Positions 17,678 through 26,364 of a stretch of 64,000 nt of DNA are shown piece by piece (position 1 is the stretch's first letter; each line of letters opens with the position of its first letter). The translations under genes and the position numbers were made by a program. Under the pieces are notes generated by a model. It searched no databases. It worked only from the letters and a program-made list of their open reading frames with translations, and was not told the origin of the DNA. Location: contig DAOWGM010000022.1 in assembly GCA_030637515.1 (NCBI GenBank), forward strand, positions 1 through 64,000, given 5' to 3'. The DNA comes from Bacteroidales bacterium (lineage in GTDB: Bacteria; Bacteroidota; Bacteroidia; Bacteroidales; UBA12077).

Positions 17678-17934
17678 TAGCTTCGAATGAATATTTTAAA
17701 GCAATAAAGCCAAATACAATAAAAGGAGAAATTATTACTCCTATATTTAAAGAAGCTAAAGGAAATGGTTATAAGGTAATTACTGTTTACGCAAAAACTG
17801 CACGTGGCTTAATGAGCCGATTCATTATTCAAAATCGAATTGAAAACCCCGAAGATGTAAAAGCGCTTGACACCGATGGTTATTTATTTAACCGTGATTT
17901 ATCAACAGAAAAAGAATGGGTGTATACCAGATAA
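17678..17934 (+). pseudogene. Truncated duplicate of the 3' end of yaaA
   Basis: These 257 bases align without a gap to 16465-16721, the last third of yaaA; I count about 19 mismatches. The in-frame translation keeps the family C terminus (KTARGLMSRFIIQNRI) and the stop codon. The amino-acid changes are mostly mild, for example Val to Ile, Glu-Ile to Asp-Val and Phe to Tyr. There is no start codon and no upstream part of the gene, so it cannot make YaaA. It is preceded by an AT-rich stretch (17540-17677) with no gene that I can see. Confidence 0.88.
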
Positions 17935-17937
17935 AAA

Positions 17938-17961
17938 AAAGGAGAACCATAGTTCTCCTTT
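17938..17961. terminator. Terminator of the TonB receptor/DUF4249 operon
   Basis: Stem AAAGGAGAAC (17938-17947) with GTTCTCCTTT (17952-17961), loop CATA. On the minus strand a T7 run follows, ending the operon whose last gene stops at 17969. Confidence 0.85.
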
Positions 17962-17968
17962 AATCCTG

Positions 17969-18775
17969 CTAATTTTCTATTACATTAAAAAGCAAAGTGT
18001 CGGAACTTAAGGCTGTGAATATTCCTTTTCCATTTTTAATATTTGTTGGATAATCTAATAAGTTTGATGAAGATTGATTCAAGCTTTCAAATATCTCAAT
18101 ATATTCGTTGTTAACTTTAAAAAGAACAGCTCGGTAATTTCCAAAATACTGTATCATTCTACTATTTATTTCCATGTTATTTGAGTTCATGGGTGGCATT
18201 AGTATTGAATGCGGTGGATCTTCAGCATTATCAAAAATCTGGTTGTCGGCTAATGATGTTGTATCAGTAAGTTGAACGCTTAACATGTAATATTCTTCAT
18301 CAGAATTATCCCATGTAAATTCAATACCTTCTTCGTCGAATGAATCGTCATCAATATAGATTTCAGTTTTCGATATTGCGAAATTTTCGGCTTTACCTGG
18401 GGCGATTGTAGAGGCAGAAATTTCTATATCATTAAAATCAAAACGAACAGAGTATTCAATGTTTTCCTGAATTATTAGTTGGTTGTTGCCAATAATGTAA
18501 TAATCAGGATTTTCTGCTGATTGTTTAAAGGTATAAGATTCATTATTTACAGAAATAATAACATTCAAGTCGTTGACATTAATATTTGCATCAATATCTG
18601 AAAAATATGGTAAAGTTTTCACTATTCTTATACTGTCCAATGGTTGATTGGTATATAAATAGGCTTCTACAACAGGGATATCATCATATAATATTTTATC
18701 TTCGTTATTACAAGAAAATAGTAGGCACGAGGAGATGATTAAACTGTATAATATAAATTGCTTTTTCATAATCAT
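17969..18775 (-). CDS. DUF4249-family lipoprotein, partner of the TonB receptor
   Basis: 268 residues with an N-terminal signal and lipobox (SSCLLFSCNNED, Cys22). The mature part begins with 'IPVVEAYLYTNQPLDSIRIVKTLPYFSD', the characteristic start of DUF4249 proteins. In Bacteroidetes these are regularly encoded next to TonB-dependent receptors and are thought to be accessory surface proteins. The start codon overlaps the receptor stop by four bases (ATGA), implying coupled translation; a Met two codons later is an alternative start. Last gene of the operon, followed by the terminator at 17938. Ligand unknown. Confidence 0.87.
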   Translation of the reverse strand: MIMKKQFILYSLIISSCLLFSCNNEDKILYDDIPVVEAYLYTNQPLDSIRIVKTLPYFSDIDANINVNDLNVIISVNNESYTFKQSAENPDYYIIGNNQLIIQENIEYSVRFDFNDIEISASTIAPGKAENFAISKTEIYIDDDSFDEEGIEFTWDNSDEEYYMLSVQLTDTTSLADNQIFDNAEDPPHSILMPPMNSNNMEINSRMIQYFGNYRAVLFKVNNEYIEIFESLNQSSSNLLDYPTNIKNGKGIFTALSSDTLLFNVIEN

Positions 18776-21444
18776 TTTAGATTTATTGAAATAGATAAAT
18801 TTGGAGTTATACCCAGATAGTTTACATTTGTTTCTATTAGTTCTCCATCAAGAAATTCATATTCTTTATACCAGATATTTTCTCTGTTATAAGCATTAAA
18901 TAAAGAGAATCCCAAAACGCCACCACCAAAATCGCCTAAACCAAACTTATAATTAACTGATAGATCCAATCTGTGATAATCCGGAAGTCGTAAAGTATTT
19001 TTATCACCAATACTTAATAGATATTGAGTATTCCCATCTGGTAAGGTTATTTCATAACTTCCTGATGGTGCTGTGTATGGTTTTCCTGTTGCATAAATCC
19101 ATGTACCGGAAAAAGTGAACTTTTTCCATTTGTATGTTGTAACTGCTGTGAATTCATGAGTAGCATCATGACTTGCGGGAAAAGGATCTTCGCCATATAA
19201 ATCAAATTGATAATCTACCCTGCTTAAAGTATATCCAAGCCATCCACTTAATTTCCCAAATTTTTTCTGTGCCAGGAGCTCCATTCCTTGTGCTATACCA
19301 GTACCTTGATAATAGAATTCATCATATTCAAGATCCCGAAATGAGGGAATATAATTCAAGGAGTATTCTGTCAGGCCACTCATGTCTTTGTAGAAAAGTT
19401 CTACACTGAATAAATATCTTAAATTTTCATAATTAGCTCCGATTATATAGTGCGTTGAAGAACCTACAGGTATAGTTTCACCATCGGAAAGCACCCAGAA
19501 ATCTCTACTTCCTGACTCAATATCATCGCGTATAATTCTGTTTGTAAATTGATTATATTTTCCCCAAGCAGTATTTAATTTTATATGTTTGCTAAGACTG
19601 TATGAGGCTGATAATCTTGGTTCTAAATAGATTTTATTAGTTCCTTCAAAATAACTTGTTCTTAATCCTGGAATTAATAAAAGTTTATCAAATAATTTAA
19701 CATTATCTTGTATATAAAAAGCAGCTTGTGATTTTTTATTGTGTTGATCTTGAATTACAATGGTATCACTACGTGTATGGTCATAATCAATATTGAAAAA
19801 GTTATATTGTAATCCAGCTTCAATTTTGTTTTTATTAGACAGTTTATATTCAATATCATATTTGGCAGAATAATCTTGTAGAATGTTTTCTTCGTTTGTA
19901 CCAAAGCTCATAATATTGGTGCTACCACTATTACTATTCGTTGAAGTTCTTTCAGAATTCATATCTCTTATACTATAATAGCGAGAGTAGGAGAGCAAGG
20001 TGTTTGTGTAAAGATTATTATTCCATTTACTCGACCATTTTAAGCTGGAACCCCAGTTGCCCCATTTAGTTAAGTCTGTAGTTCCTCCGCTAAGATTGAG
20101 TCCCCCTCTTGATAAATTTAATTCACGGGAGTTGTCGAGATCGTCTTGTCCATTATAAAAACTAAGCGAAATAGTATTCAGATTATTTGGTTTATAGGTT
20201 AGTTTAGAGTTTAAGTCGTAAAAATAGGAAGATGGTTCCACATTAAACGTGGTTGTTTTATTTCCTCTTGCTCCGGCAGGTACAGGTGCAGATGCAGATG
20301 ATTCGGCATCGTTAAACATGTCGAAGAATTGATCGTACAGAAAACTTTGAAATGATTTACGTCCAACTGCAATAAATGTAATTTTATCTTTTATAGGAAA
20401 CTCTACATATCCATTATAACTTAAGAATCCAATTCCAGCACCATAACTTGTTTTATTCTCATTCCCATCTTTACCAATAATTTCCATTACACTACTGATA
20501 CGTCCTCCATACTTTGATTCAAAACCTCCTTTAGATAGTTTGACATCCTTTATGGCATCAGCATTAAATGCACTAAACATCCCAAAAAGGTGATCAACAT
20601 GGTATACAGTAAATCCATCATATAGAATGAGATTTTGATCGGGAGTTCCTCCACGAACATATAATCCACTGGATGATTCATTACTGGCACTGATCCCAGG
20701 CATTAACTGAAATGTTCGGAATAAATCCTTGTCTCCAATAGATGGTAAATCCTTTATTTTTAAGGGATTTAAAGAGACTCTACTAATGGATTCACTAATA
20801 CGCATCAGATCTTCCCGTTCTGCAGTTACCACAACTTCTTCAATTTCTGTTGTTGAAGGAAATAATTCAATAATTAATTCCTGTGATGCTTTCTTTGGAG
20901 TTAAATATACGTGTCTTACATCGAAGCCTACATAATGTACTGCAATTACAGATGTATCAGATGGTATATTAAAAAGAGTAAAGTGACCATCGGCATTGGT
21001 TATAGTCCCATTATTAGTTCCTTCAATAAGTAATTGAGCAAAAGGTAGCGTTTCTCCTGTTACTTTATCTTTAACTTTTCCAATCAATGTAAAGTTTGTT
21101 TTTCTTTCGTAAACTTTAGCTTTAAATTTTATTTCTGCACCTATTGGTCTAATAACAATAGTTTCGTCAATTATTTTGTAATAAAGACCTGTATTTTTCA
21201 TCAAATCATTAAGGACTTTTTCCAAGGGAGCTTCTTTATAAGATTTCCCGGGAAACATATCGTTTTTGAAATATGATTTGTCATAATCAAAATAAATAGG
21301 AAATGATTTTTCAAGATCATGAATAATGTTAATTCTTGTTTTACCAAAATAGGATTTGGTAACCTCTATCTTAACTACATCTGTAGCAAATACTTTTGAT
21401 ACTAACAAGATTAACAATAAAATTGAAATTTTAGTTTTTAACAT
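18772..21444 (-). CDS. TonB-dependent outer-membrane receptor with STN domain
   Basis: 890 residues. Order of parts: signal peptide (1-20); secretin/TonB short N-terminal (STN) domain (~40-99, DLEKSFPIYFDYDKSYF ... YYKIIDETIVIRP); carboxypeptidase-D regulatory-like domain (~119-197, GKVKDKVTGETLPFAQLLIEG); an EEVVVTAERE junction; plug (~215-330, with GGTPDQNLILYDGFTVYH); and a beta barrel ending in SISINLK. It would import a ligand using ExbBD-TonB energy. The STN domain usually signals to a periplasmic anti-sigma factor, but no sigma/anti-sigma pair is adjacent. It lies six bases downstream of the lipoprotein gene and overlaps the DUF4249 gene, so the surface proteins probably work as one unit. 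Substrate unknown. Confidence 0.92.
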   Translation of the reverse strand: MLKTKISILLLILLVSKVFATDVVKIEVTKSYFGKTRINIIHDLEKSFPIYFDYDKSYFKNDMFPGKSYKEAPLEKVLNDLMKNTGLYYKIIDETIVIRPIGAEIKFKAKVYERKTNFTLIGKVKDKVTGETLPFAQLLIEGTNNGTITNADGHFTLFNIPSDTSVIAVHYVGFDVRHVYLTPKKASQELIIELFPSTTEIEEVVVTAEREDLMRISESISRVSLNPLKIKDLPSIGDKDLFRTFQLMPGISASNESSSGLYVRGGTPDQNLILYDGFTVYHVDHLFGMFSAFNADAIKDVKLSKGGFESKYGGRISSVMEIIGKDGNENKTSYGAGIGFLSYNGYVEFPIKDKITFIAVGRKSFQSFLYDQFFDMFNDAESSASAPVPAGARGNKTTTFNVEPSSYFYDLNSKLTYKPNNLNTISLSFYNGQDDLDNSRELNLSRGGLNLSGGTTDLTKWGNWGSSLKWSSKWNNNLYTNTLLSYSRYYSIRDMNSERTSTNSNSGSTNIMSFGTNEENILQDYSAKYDIEYKLSNKNKIEAGLQYNFFNIDYDHTRSDTIVIQDQHNKKSQAAFYIQDNVKLFDKLLLIPGLRTSYFEGTNKIYLEPRLSASYSLSKHIKLNTAWGKYNQFTNRIIRDDIESGSRDFWVLSDGETIPVGSSTHYIIGANYENLRYLFSVELFYKDMSGLTEYSLNYIPSFRDLEYDEFYYQGTGIAQGMELLAQKKFGKLSGWLGYTLSRVDYQFDLYGEDPFPASHDATHEFTAVTTYKWKKFTFSGTWIYATGKPYTAPSGSYEITLPDGNTQYLLSIGDKNTLRLPDYHRLDLSVNYKFGLGDFGGGVLGFSLFNAYNRENIWYKEYEFLDGELIETNVNYLGITPNLSISINLK

Positions 21445-21450
21445 AATGGA

Positions 21451-22236
21451 TTATTGTTGAGCCAGTTTAATATTTTTAATCCAAATTTTTGTTGGTGAGG
21501 TCATATTAGTAATTGAGGAACTGTCAGGTGTTCTTCCTGATGGTCCTCCACCTTTTCCTCCACCACGACCTCCAGCACCACCACCTCTGCCACCTTTTCC
21601 TCTTCCTGATATTCCAGCAGATTGGCTTACTGCAGGTCTGTTGGTCTGAGAAGGAATTTTTAACGCCCCTGTTTCTAAACCAATGCTTAATGTTTTAAGA
21701 GCCAGGTTGGAATGATCAGTATAAATGGATTTTACAGGAATTTTCATTTCATAATAAAGGGATTTAAATTGATCCTGATCAATAGAAACTTCTACTCCAT
21801 ATGGATTTTTACTGATAAAATAGGTTTCACCATATTCTTTAAATCCAAGGAAATCAATTTCAAGTAATTGATCTTTTTTCCATTCTGCTTGGTTTTGTAT
21901 TTTTCGGTTCATTTTTGGTAAAGCCTTTTGTATTGGACAGGTAATGCCCATGTATTCTTTCTTCTTTCCGGTGGTATCTATCCAAACAGTTAATCCGGCT
22001 AACATTAATTTCTTTTGTACATATTGATCATTAATATTAATTCGGATATATAAATTTTCGTTGTCGTTTGAGATTCCATATGAAAAGCTACTATTGTTTT
22101 TGGAATCAAGTGTTGTAGTCCAATCAGAAGAGGAACCATCAATATTTAAAGGAGGATCTTGGTATATGGATTCATATACACTGCATCCTGTAGTTATTAA
22201 AATTATAACAGTTATGTAGATGATAGTTTTTTGCAT
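21451..22236 (-). CDS. Surface lipoprotein with DOMON/CBM9-like domain and Gly/Arg-rich insert (copy 2)
   Basis: 261 residues. Lipobox TTGCSVY (Cys18), then LNIDGSSSDWT, NLYIRININDQ, LTVWIDTTGKKK, a closely matching core with copy 1 at 16760-17539 and the same final strand SPTKIWIKNIKLAQQ. Between the core and that strand (~205-240) lies an extended Gly/Arg/Lys-rich region with repeated GRGGG units (e.g. GRGKGGRGGGAGGRGGGKG), longer and more Gly-rich than in copy 1. This is a flexible cationic surface segment by composition. It sits between the Spy-like gene (9 bases upstream) and the TonB receptor (6 bases downstream), so it is probably a receptor partner. The ligand and the role of the insert are unknown. 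Confidence 0.82.
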   Translation of the reverse strand: MQKTIIYITVIILITTGCSVYESIYQDPPLNIDGSSSDWTTTLDSKNNSSFSYGISNDNENLYIRININDQYVQKKLMLAGLTVWIDTTGKKKEYMGITCPIQKALPKMNRKIQNQAEWKKDQLLEIDFLGFKEYGETYFISKNPYGVEVSIDQDQFKSLYYEMKIPVKSIYTDHSNLALKTLSIGLETGALKIPSQTNRPAVSQSAGISGRGKGGRGGGAGGRGGGKGGGPSGRTPDSSSITNMTSPTKIWIKNIKLAQQ

Positions 22237-22245
22237 GATTGTTTT

Positions 22246-22614
22246 TTAACGATTATTAGGTACTCTTTTTGGTCTCTGTTTCATTTTGTTTTCCTTGTAT
22301 TTTTCGAACTGTACATTTGTTAGAACTTTTTCAAGTTCACTATCCCATTCGGATCTAATTTTCGTAAATTCTTCACGTACACCTGATCCTGGTTCATTTT
22401 CATTTCTGGAATCATCTAATTTTTTAAGATATTTCTTATTTACTTCTAAAACCTGATCGTATTGTTGATCGGTAAGAGTTAATTGATTTTTCATATTATT
22501 AGTAATTTCTATAGCTTTGATATCAGATGATTTTTGTCCATAAGAAACTATTGTTATAAGAAATACAACTATTAAAAGGAAGGTGTTTACTAAAATTAAA
22601 TATTGTTTTTTCAT
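22246..22614 (-). CDS. Small Spy/CpxP-like (LTxxQ) periplasmic protein
   Basis: 122 residues with an N-terminal signal helix (IIVLVNT..FLITIVSYG-like, ~6-26). The mature part is helical and charged. It contains LTLTDQQYDQVLEVNKKYLKKL, resembling the LTxxQ motif of Spy/CpxP-type proteins and their small Bacteroidetes relatives, and a second helix WDSELEKVLTNVQFEKYKENKM. Such proteins act as ATP-independent chaperones or envelope-stress sensors. The C terminus is basic (KMKQRPKRVPNNR). First gene of the leftward operon; the next gene begins 9 bases on. The family assignment rests on one motif and on length, so it is moderate. Confidence 0.7.
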   Translation of the reverse strand: MKKQYLILVNTFLLIVVFLITIVSYGQKSSDIKAIEITNNMKNQLTLTDQQYDQVLEVNKKYLKKLDDSRNENEPGSGVREEFTKIRSEWDSELEKVLTNVQFEKYKENKMKQRPKRVPNNR

Positions 22615-22775
22615 AATTTTTCAATTTTTGGTTTCTGCAAATTTTAGGATGCTTATTAGATAAAATGAAACAATATCTACTTAGAGAAAATATCCTTAGA
22701 TAGAAAGTGATTTATTATCGACAAATAAAAGATTGTGTTTACCATTTCTATATCCTTTTAATAAAATTTCTTTTA

Positions 22776-22783
22776 TACCTTTG
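22776..22783 (+). promoter_or_regulatory. -7 box (TACCTTTG) for the DUF5063 operon
   Basis: Exact TAnnTTTG match in a typical context (TACCTTTGCCC), 24 bases before the ATG at 22808. The predicted leader is short. No clear TTG lies at the -33 distance. Confidence 0.5.
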
Positions 22784-22807
22784 CCCAAAATATATTGAAG
22801 AAGAAAC

Positions 22808-23440
22808 ATGGGAGAAGAATTTAACAGAAATATTATTTCTTCACAGAATGTCACTGAGTTTGTAACAGTGGTTGGGGAATATTGTGTTTTTGTAGAGAAT
22901 ACTTTAAGATTTAGTAAAAAGAGTTTTTTAGATAAAGCTAGAAGGTTATTGCCTTTAATTTACCTAAAAGCATCTTTGATACCAAAGTTTGATTCTGTAT
23001 TTGAAGCTGAAAACGAAAAGTTTGTGACTGAAGAGGAATGGGATATTATAAAAGACTCTGTTAAGCAAAAGTTAGGCTTTCACGATGAATACAGAGAAGT
23101 TTATGATCCATTAACTCATGAGCAGTTGGAACAAAGTTCGGCATCAATTTCTGATAATCTTGCAGATATATATCAGGATCTTAAGAATTTCGTATCTTTA
23201 TTTAGTGCAGGTACAGAGGATGTTATGAATGACACTTTGTGGGAATGTCAATTAAATTTTGAAGAATTCTGGGGACAAAAACTATTAAATGCTTTAAAAG
23301 CAATTCATGCAATATATTTTGGTGAAGAGAATCTGGACGAAGAGGAAGATGAAGAAAAAACCAAAGATAGTAGCGATCATATTGATACAACTAATTGGAT
23401 TTTATCAAAGAGACAAGTAGATCATAGAAAAGGAGAGTAG
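22808..23440 (+). CDS. DUF5063-family protein
   Basis: 210 residues, soluble and helical, with NVTEFVTVVGEYCVFVENTLRFSKKSFLDKARRLLPLIYLKASLIPKF near the N terminus. This pattern is shared by Bacteroidetes DUF5063 proteins, whose role is unknown. The C terminus is strongly acidic (EENLDEEEDEEKTKD). It is the first gene of an operon with the RNase D-like and RlmI genes (3- and 10-base gaps), which suggests an RNA-related job, though only by association. Confidence 0.85.
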   Translation: MGEEFNRNIISSQNVTEFVTVVGEYCVFVENTLRFSKKSFLDKARRLLPLIYLKASLIPKFDSVFEAENEKFVTEEEWDIIKDSVKQKLGFHDEYREVYDPLTHEQLEQSSASISDNLADIYQDLKNFVSLFSAGTEDVMNDTLWECQLNFEEFWGQKLLNALKAIHAIYFGEENLDEEEDEEKTKDSSDHIDTTNWILSKRQVDHRKGE

Positions 23441-23443
23441 GGA

Positions 23444-24019
23444 ATGTTTGCAGAAAATTTAACCAATGAGGAAGTAAATGATTTGCCGCTGTATCAATTT
23501 AATGGAGGAATATTTGTAATTGATACATTTGACAAATATGATGATTACGTTCCATTGTTGAAGGGAAAAAAAATACTGGGCTTTGATACAGAAACAAGAC
23601 CATCATTTAAGAAAGGTAAGATTAATCCAGTTTCATTGTTACAAATAACAAGTTCAAACCAGGCATTTTTATTAAGAATTAATAAGATCGGTTTGTCAGA
23701 TGAAATAAAGGAAATCCTTTCAAATCCAGATATCATAAAAATAGGACTGGCAATAAAAGATGACATTAAAATATTGCGTGAGATTGGTGATTTTGAACCT
23801 GCAGGGTTTATTGATTTACAGGATTACGTTGAGGAATTTGCCATTGAAGCAAAAAGCCTGAAGAAAATAACAGGAATTGTTCTCGAAAAAAGAATTTCAA
23901 AGTCACAGCAAGTTACAAATTGGGAGAAAGAGGAGCTTTCTGAAGCACAACAAGTATATGCTGCTACAGATGCATGGGTTTGTCTTCAGATTTATAGAAA
24001 ATTAAACAAGTATATTTAA
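23444..24019 (+). CDS. RNase D-like 3'-5' exonuclease
   Basis: 191 residues, a single DEDDy-type 3'-5' exonuclease domain. Metal-binding motifs are GFDTETRPSF (Asp and Glu), LAIKDDIKIL (Asp) and YAATDAWVCLQIYRKL (Tyr and Asp). It lacks the HRDC domain of RNase D and is short, like the Werner-exonuclease-type single-domain proteins common in Bacteroidetes. It likely trims RNA or DNA 3' ends in the cytoplasm. Second gene of the operon with DUF5063 and RlmI. An AGGAGAG stretch a few bases upstream may help initiation. Confidence 0.92.
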   Translation: MFAENLTNEEVNDLPLYQFNGGIFVIDTFDKYDDYVPLLKGKKILGFDTETRPSFKKGKINPVSLLQITSSNQAFLLRINKIGLSDEIKEILSNPDIIKIGLAIKDDIKILREIGDFEPAGFIDLQDYVEEFAIEAKSLKKITGIVLEKRISKSQQVTNWEKEELSEAQQVYAATDAWVCLQIYRKLNKYI

Positions 24020-24029
24020 TAAATAAACA

Positions 24030-25214
24030 ATGAATTATCCAAAAGTTATATTAAAATCAGGAAAAGATCAATCTGTTAGACGTTATCATCCTTGGATTTT
24101 CTCCGGTGCTATAAAAAAGATTATTGGTAATGTTAATGAGGGAGATTTGGTATATGTAACCGATAATAAAGATGAATTTTTAGCTATTGGGCATTATCAA
24201 ATAGGTTCGATAATGGTAAGGATAATTTCATTTGAAGAAAAAGAAATTGAAGATTCTATTTGGAAAGAAAAGATAGAAAAAGCATACGAGCTAAGAAAGA
24301 TGACAGGCATTGCCACTAGTGAAAACAATAATGTTTATAGGCTTGTGCATGCTGAAGGTGATGGATTACCAGGATTAATTATTGATTTTTACAATGGCAC
24401 AGCTGTAATACAAATGCATTCAATTGGAATGTATTTAAACAGAGAGCATATTGTAAATGCTTTGAAAGAAGTTCTTGGTGACAAATTAACTGCTGTTTAC
24501 GATAAAAGTGAAAATACAATTCCTTTTAAATCTGATATTGAAGCAAAAAATGGCTACATCTATGGAGAGTCAAGCGAGAATATTGTGCTTGAATATGGAA
24601 ACAAGTTTAAAATAAATTGGGAAGAAGGTCAAAAGACAGGCTTTTTTGTTGATCAAAGAGAAAACAGAAAACTAGTAGCAGAATATTCCAAAGGGCGTTC
24701 TGTTTTAAATGTATTTGGATATACCGGCGGTTTTTCAGTTTACGCAATGAAAGGAGATGCGAAATTGGTGCATTCCGTAGATAGTTCGAAAAAAGCAATT
24801 GAATTAACAAATGAAAATATTGATCTTAATTTTGAAGATACAAGCAGACATGAAGCTTTTGCTGTTGATGCATTTGAATATTTAAATAATATTGATAATA
24901 AATATGATCTTATAATTCTCGACCCACCTGCTTTTGCTAAACATCAAAACGTATTACATAATGCTTTGCAAGGATATAAGAGATTGAATATAAAGGCGAT
25001 AGAGCAAATTAAGCCTGGCGGAATTTTATTCACATTCTCGTGCTCGCAGGTTGTTAGTAAAGAAAATTTTAGAAAGACAATTTTTACTGCTGCAACTAAT
25101 ACCGGAAGAAACGTAAGAATTTTACATCAGCTAAATCAACCGGTTGATCATCCTATAAATGTTTATCATCCTGAGAGTGAGTATCTAAAAGGTTTGGTAG
25201 TATATGTTGAATAG
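24030..25214 (+). CDS. rlmI: Class I SAM-dependent 23S rRNA (m5C) methyltransferase, RlmI-like
   Basis: 394 residues: an N-terminal PUA domain (~1-75, with RRYHPWIFSGAIKKI), an EEHI-like middle domain (~90-190), and a Rossmann methyltransferase (~195-394). Visible motifs are GFFVDQRENR, NVFGYTGGFSVYAM (SAM binding), VDSSKKAI and LIILDPPAFAK, a variant of the catalytic motif IV. These are the hallmarks of the RlmI/RlmK family, which methylate 23S rRNA cytosine (C1962 in E. coli). Third and last gene of the operon; context with an exonuclease fits RNA metabolism. The exact target base is inferred from the family. Confidence 0.93.
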   Translation: MNYPKVILKSGKDQSVRRYHPWIFSGAIKKIIGNVNEGDLVYVTDNKDEFLAIGHYQIGSIMVRIISFEEKEIEDSIWKEKIEKAYELRKMTGIATSENNNVYRLVHAEGDGLPGLIIDFYNGTAVIQMHSIGMYLNREHIVNALKEVLGDKLTAVYDKSENTIPFKSDIEAKNGYIYGESSENIVLEYGNKFKINWEEGQKTGFFVDQRENRKLVAEYSKGRSVLNVFGYTGGFSVYAMKGDAKLVHSVDSSKKAIELTNENIDLNFEDTSRHEAFAVDAFEYLNNIDNKYDLIILDPPAFAKHQNVLHNALQGYKRLNIKAIEQIKPGGILFTFSCSQVVSKENFRKTIFTAATNTGRNVRILHQLNQPVDHPINVYHPESEYLKGLVVYVE

Positions 25215-25255
25215 ATTAGAATTATTATTAATTTTATAATCGCAAACTTTACACA

Positions 25256-26257
25256 ATGAAAATATATATTTTTCTTTCCATATTCATCTTAGGATTAATA
25301 TTCAACATAAAAGCACAATACATATATCCTTTATCAGAATATTCATCCGAAATGAAAGGTTACGAACTGTCCAATTTTGATATTCAGGATACAATTCTGT
25401 ATTTGCCATTAGGTGAAAGTGGTTTGCATTTACTTGACATATCTGATATTAGCAATATTCAAGAAACATTTGTTTATCAGGAATACGAAAAAAGATCAAG
25501 AAAAAAAGTATTCGGAACAGCATATAATGTTAATGTAATTGATAATAAGGCTTATCTTGCTTATGGCGTACTGGGATTAAAAATACTTGATGTAATTGAT
25601 CCAACAATGCCATATGTATTGGGAACTTATTATCGATACGAAGATGTATATTGTTCTGAAATATTTGAAAATTTTGCCATGCTTGGTTATAAAAGCATGG
25701 GCTTGGAAATTGTTGATATTAGTAACCTCGACAATATTAAAATGGTATCAAGAAATAATATAAAAGATTTTCCTGTAAAGAACATACAAATTGTACCACC
25801 TTATATTATAATATCTGGAGGTGCACGAGGATTAAAGATATTTAAATTTAACGAGCCTTTCACAAAATTTAAATCAGCAGAGTTTCCTAAATCGCATTTA
25901 ACAGATAACGAAGTAAATAAATTTTTAATAAGAGGATCAGCCGGATATATTGCAAATGATTTTAGAGGCTTATCTGTATTAAATATGGGTTTACCACTTT
26001 ATCCTCTTGAGGTAAACAACATAAAAACCAACGGCAAAGCGATAGATTTAGTTATTGATAGAAATTATTTATATGTGGCTTGTGGAAAATACATTGAGGT
26101 ATACGATATTAAAGAAGCTGAGAAACCAATAAAGATTTTTGAACATATTGATAAAGATAAAGAATTTAAAAGCTTAAAAATTCACGATTCTAAGTTATAT
26201 GCCTTGTACGCTGATGGAAGTAAAAAATACGGTTTTGTTGTTTTTCAGGTTGAATAA
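25256..26257 (+). CDS. LVIVD-repeat secreted protein
   Basis: 333 residues. A signal peptide (IYIFLSIFILGLIFNIKAQ) precedes repeats of the pattern 'LLDISDISNI...LAYGVLGLKILDVIDPTMP...GLEIVDISNLDNI', matching LVIVD repeats (PF08309), which fold into beta-propeller-like structures. Bacterial members are surface or periplasmic proteins, usually of unknown function. It stands 41 bases after rlmI and 107 bases before the LytS/LytTR pair on the same strand; I see no terminator. It could be part of the rlmI transcript or separate. Family recognised by the VxDIS motifs; role unknown. Confidence 0.82.
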   Translation: MKIYIFLSIFILGLIFNIKAQYIYPLSEYSSEMKGYELSNFDIQDTILYLPLGESGLHLLDISDISNIQETFVYQEYEKRSRKKVFGTAYNVNVIDNKAYLAYGVLGLKILDVIDPTMPYVLGTYYRYEDVYCSEIFENFAMLGYKSMGLEIVDISNLDNIKMVSRNNIKDFPVKNIQIVPPYIIISGGARGLKIFKFNEPFTKFKSAEFPKSHLTDNEVNKFLIRGSAGYIANDFRGLSVLNMGLPLYPLEVNNIKTNGKAIDLVIDRNYLYVACGKYIEVYDIKEAEKPIKIFEHIDKDKEFKSLKIHDSKLYALYADGSKKYGFVVFQVE

Positions 26258-26343
26258 TTCTCGTTTATCGATAAAAAATAATCATTAGTCTTTCTTTTCA
26301 CGGTATATTTATATTTTATAAGTTTATCTAATTTATTACCTGT

Positions 26344-26351
26344 TATATTTG
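26344..26351 (+). promoter_or_regulatory. Possible -7 box (TATATTTG) for the LytS/LytTR genes
   Basis: Exact TAnnTTTG match 13 bases before the ATG at 26365. The predicted leader would be only a few bases long. No strong -33 element is seen, so this is tentative. Confidence 0.35.
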
Positions 26352-26364
26352 TTGAAAAAAGAGG

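Noticed and set aside
26265..26276. Small palindrome TTTATCGATAAA after the LVIVD gene
   Set aside because: Twelve-base AT-rich palindrome, expected by chance, and with no T tail of a terminator.
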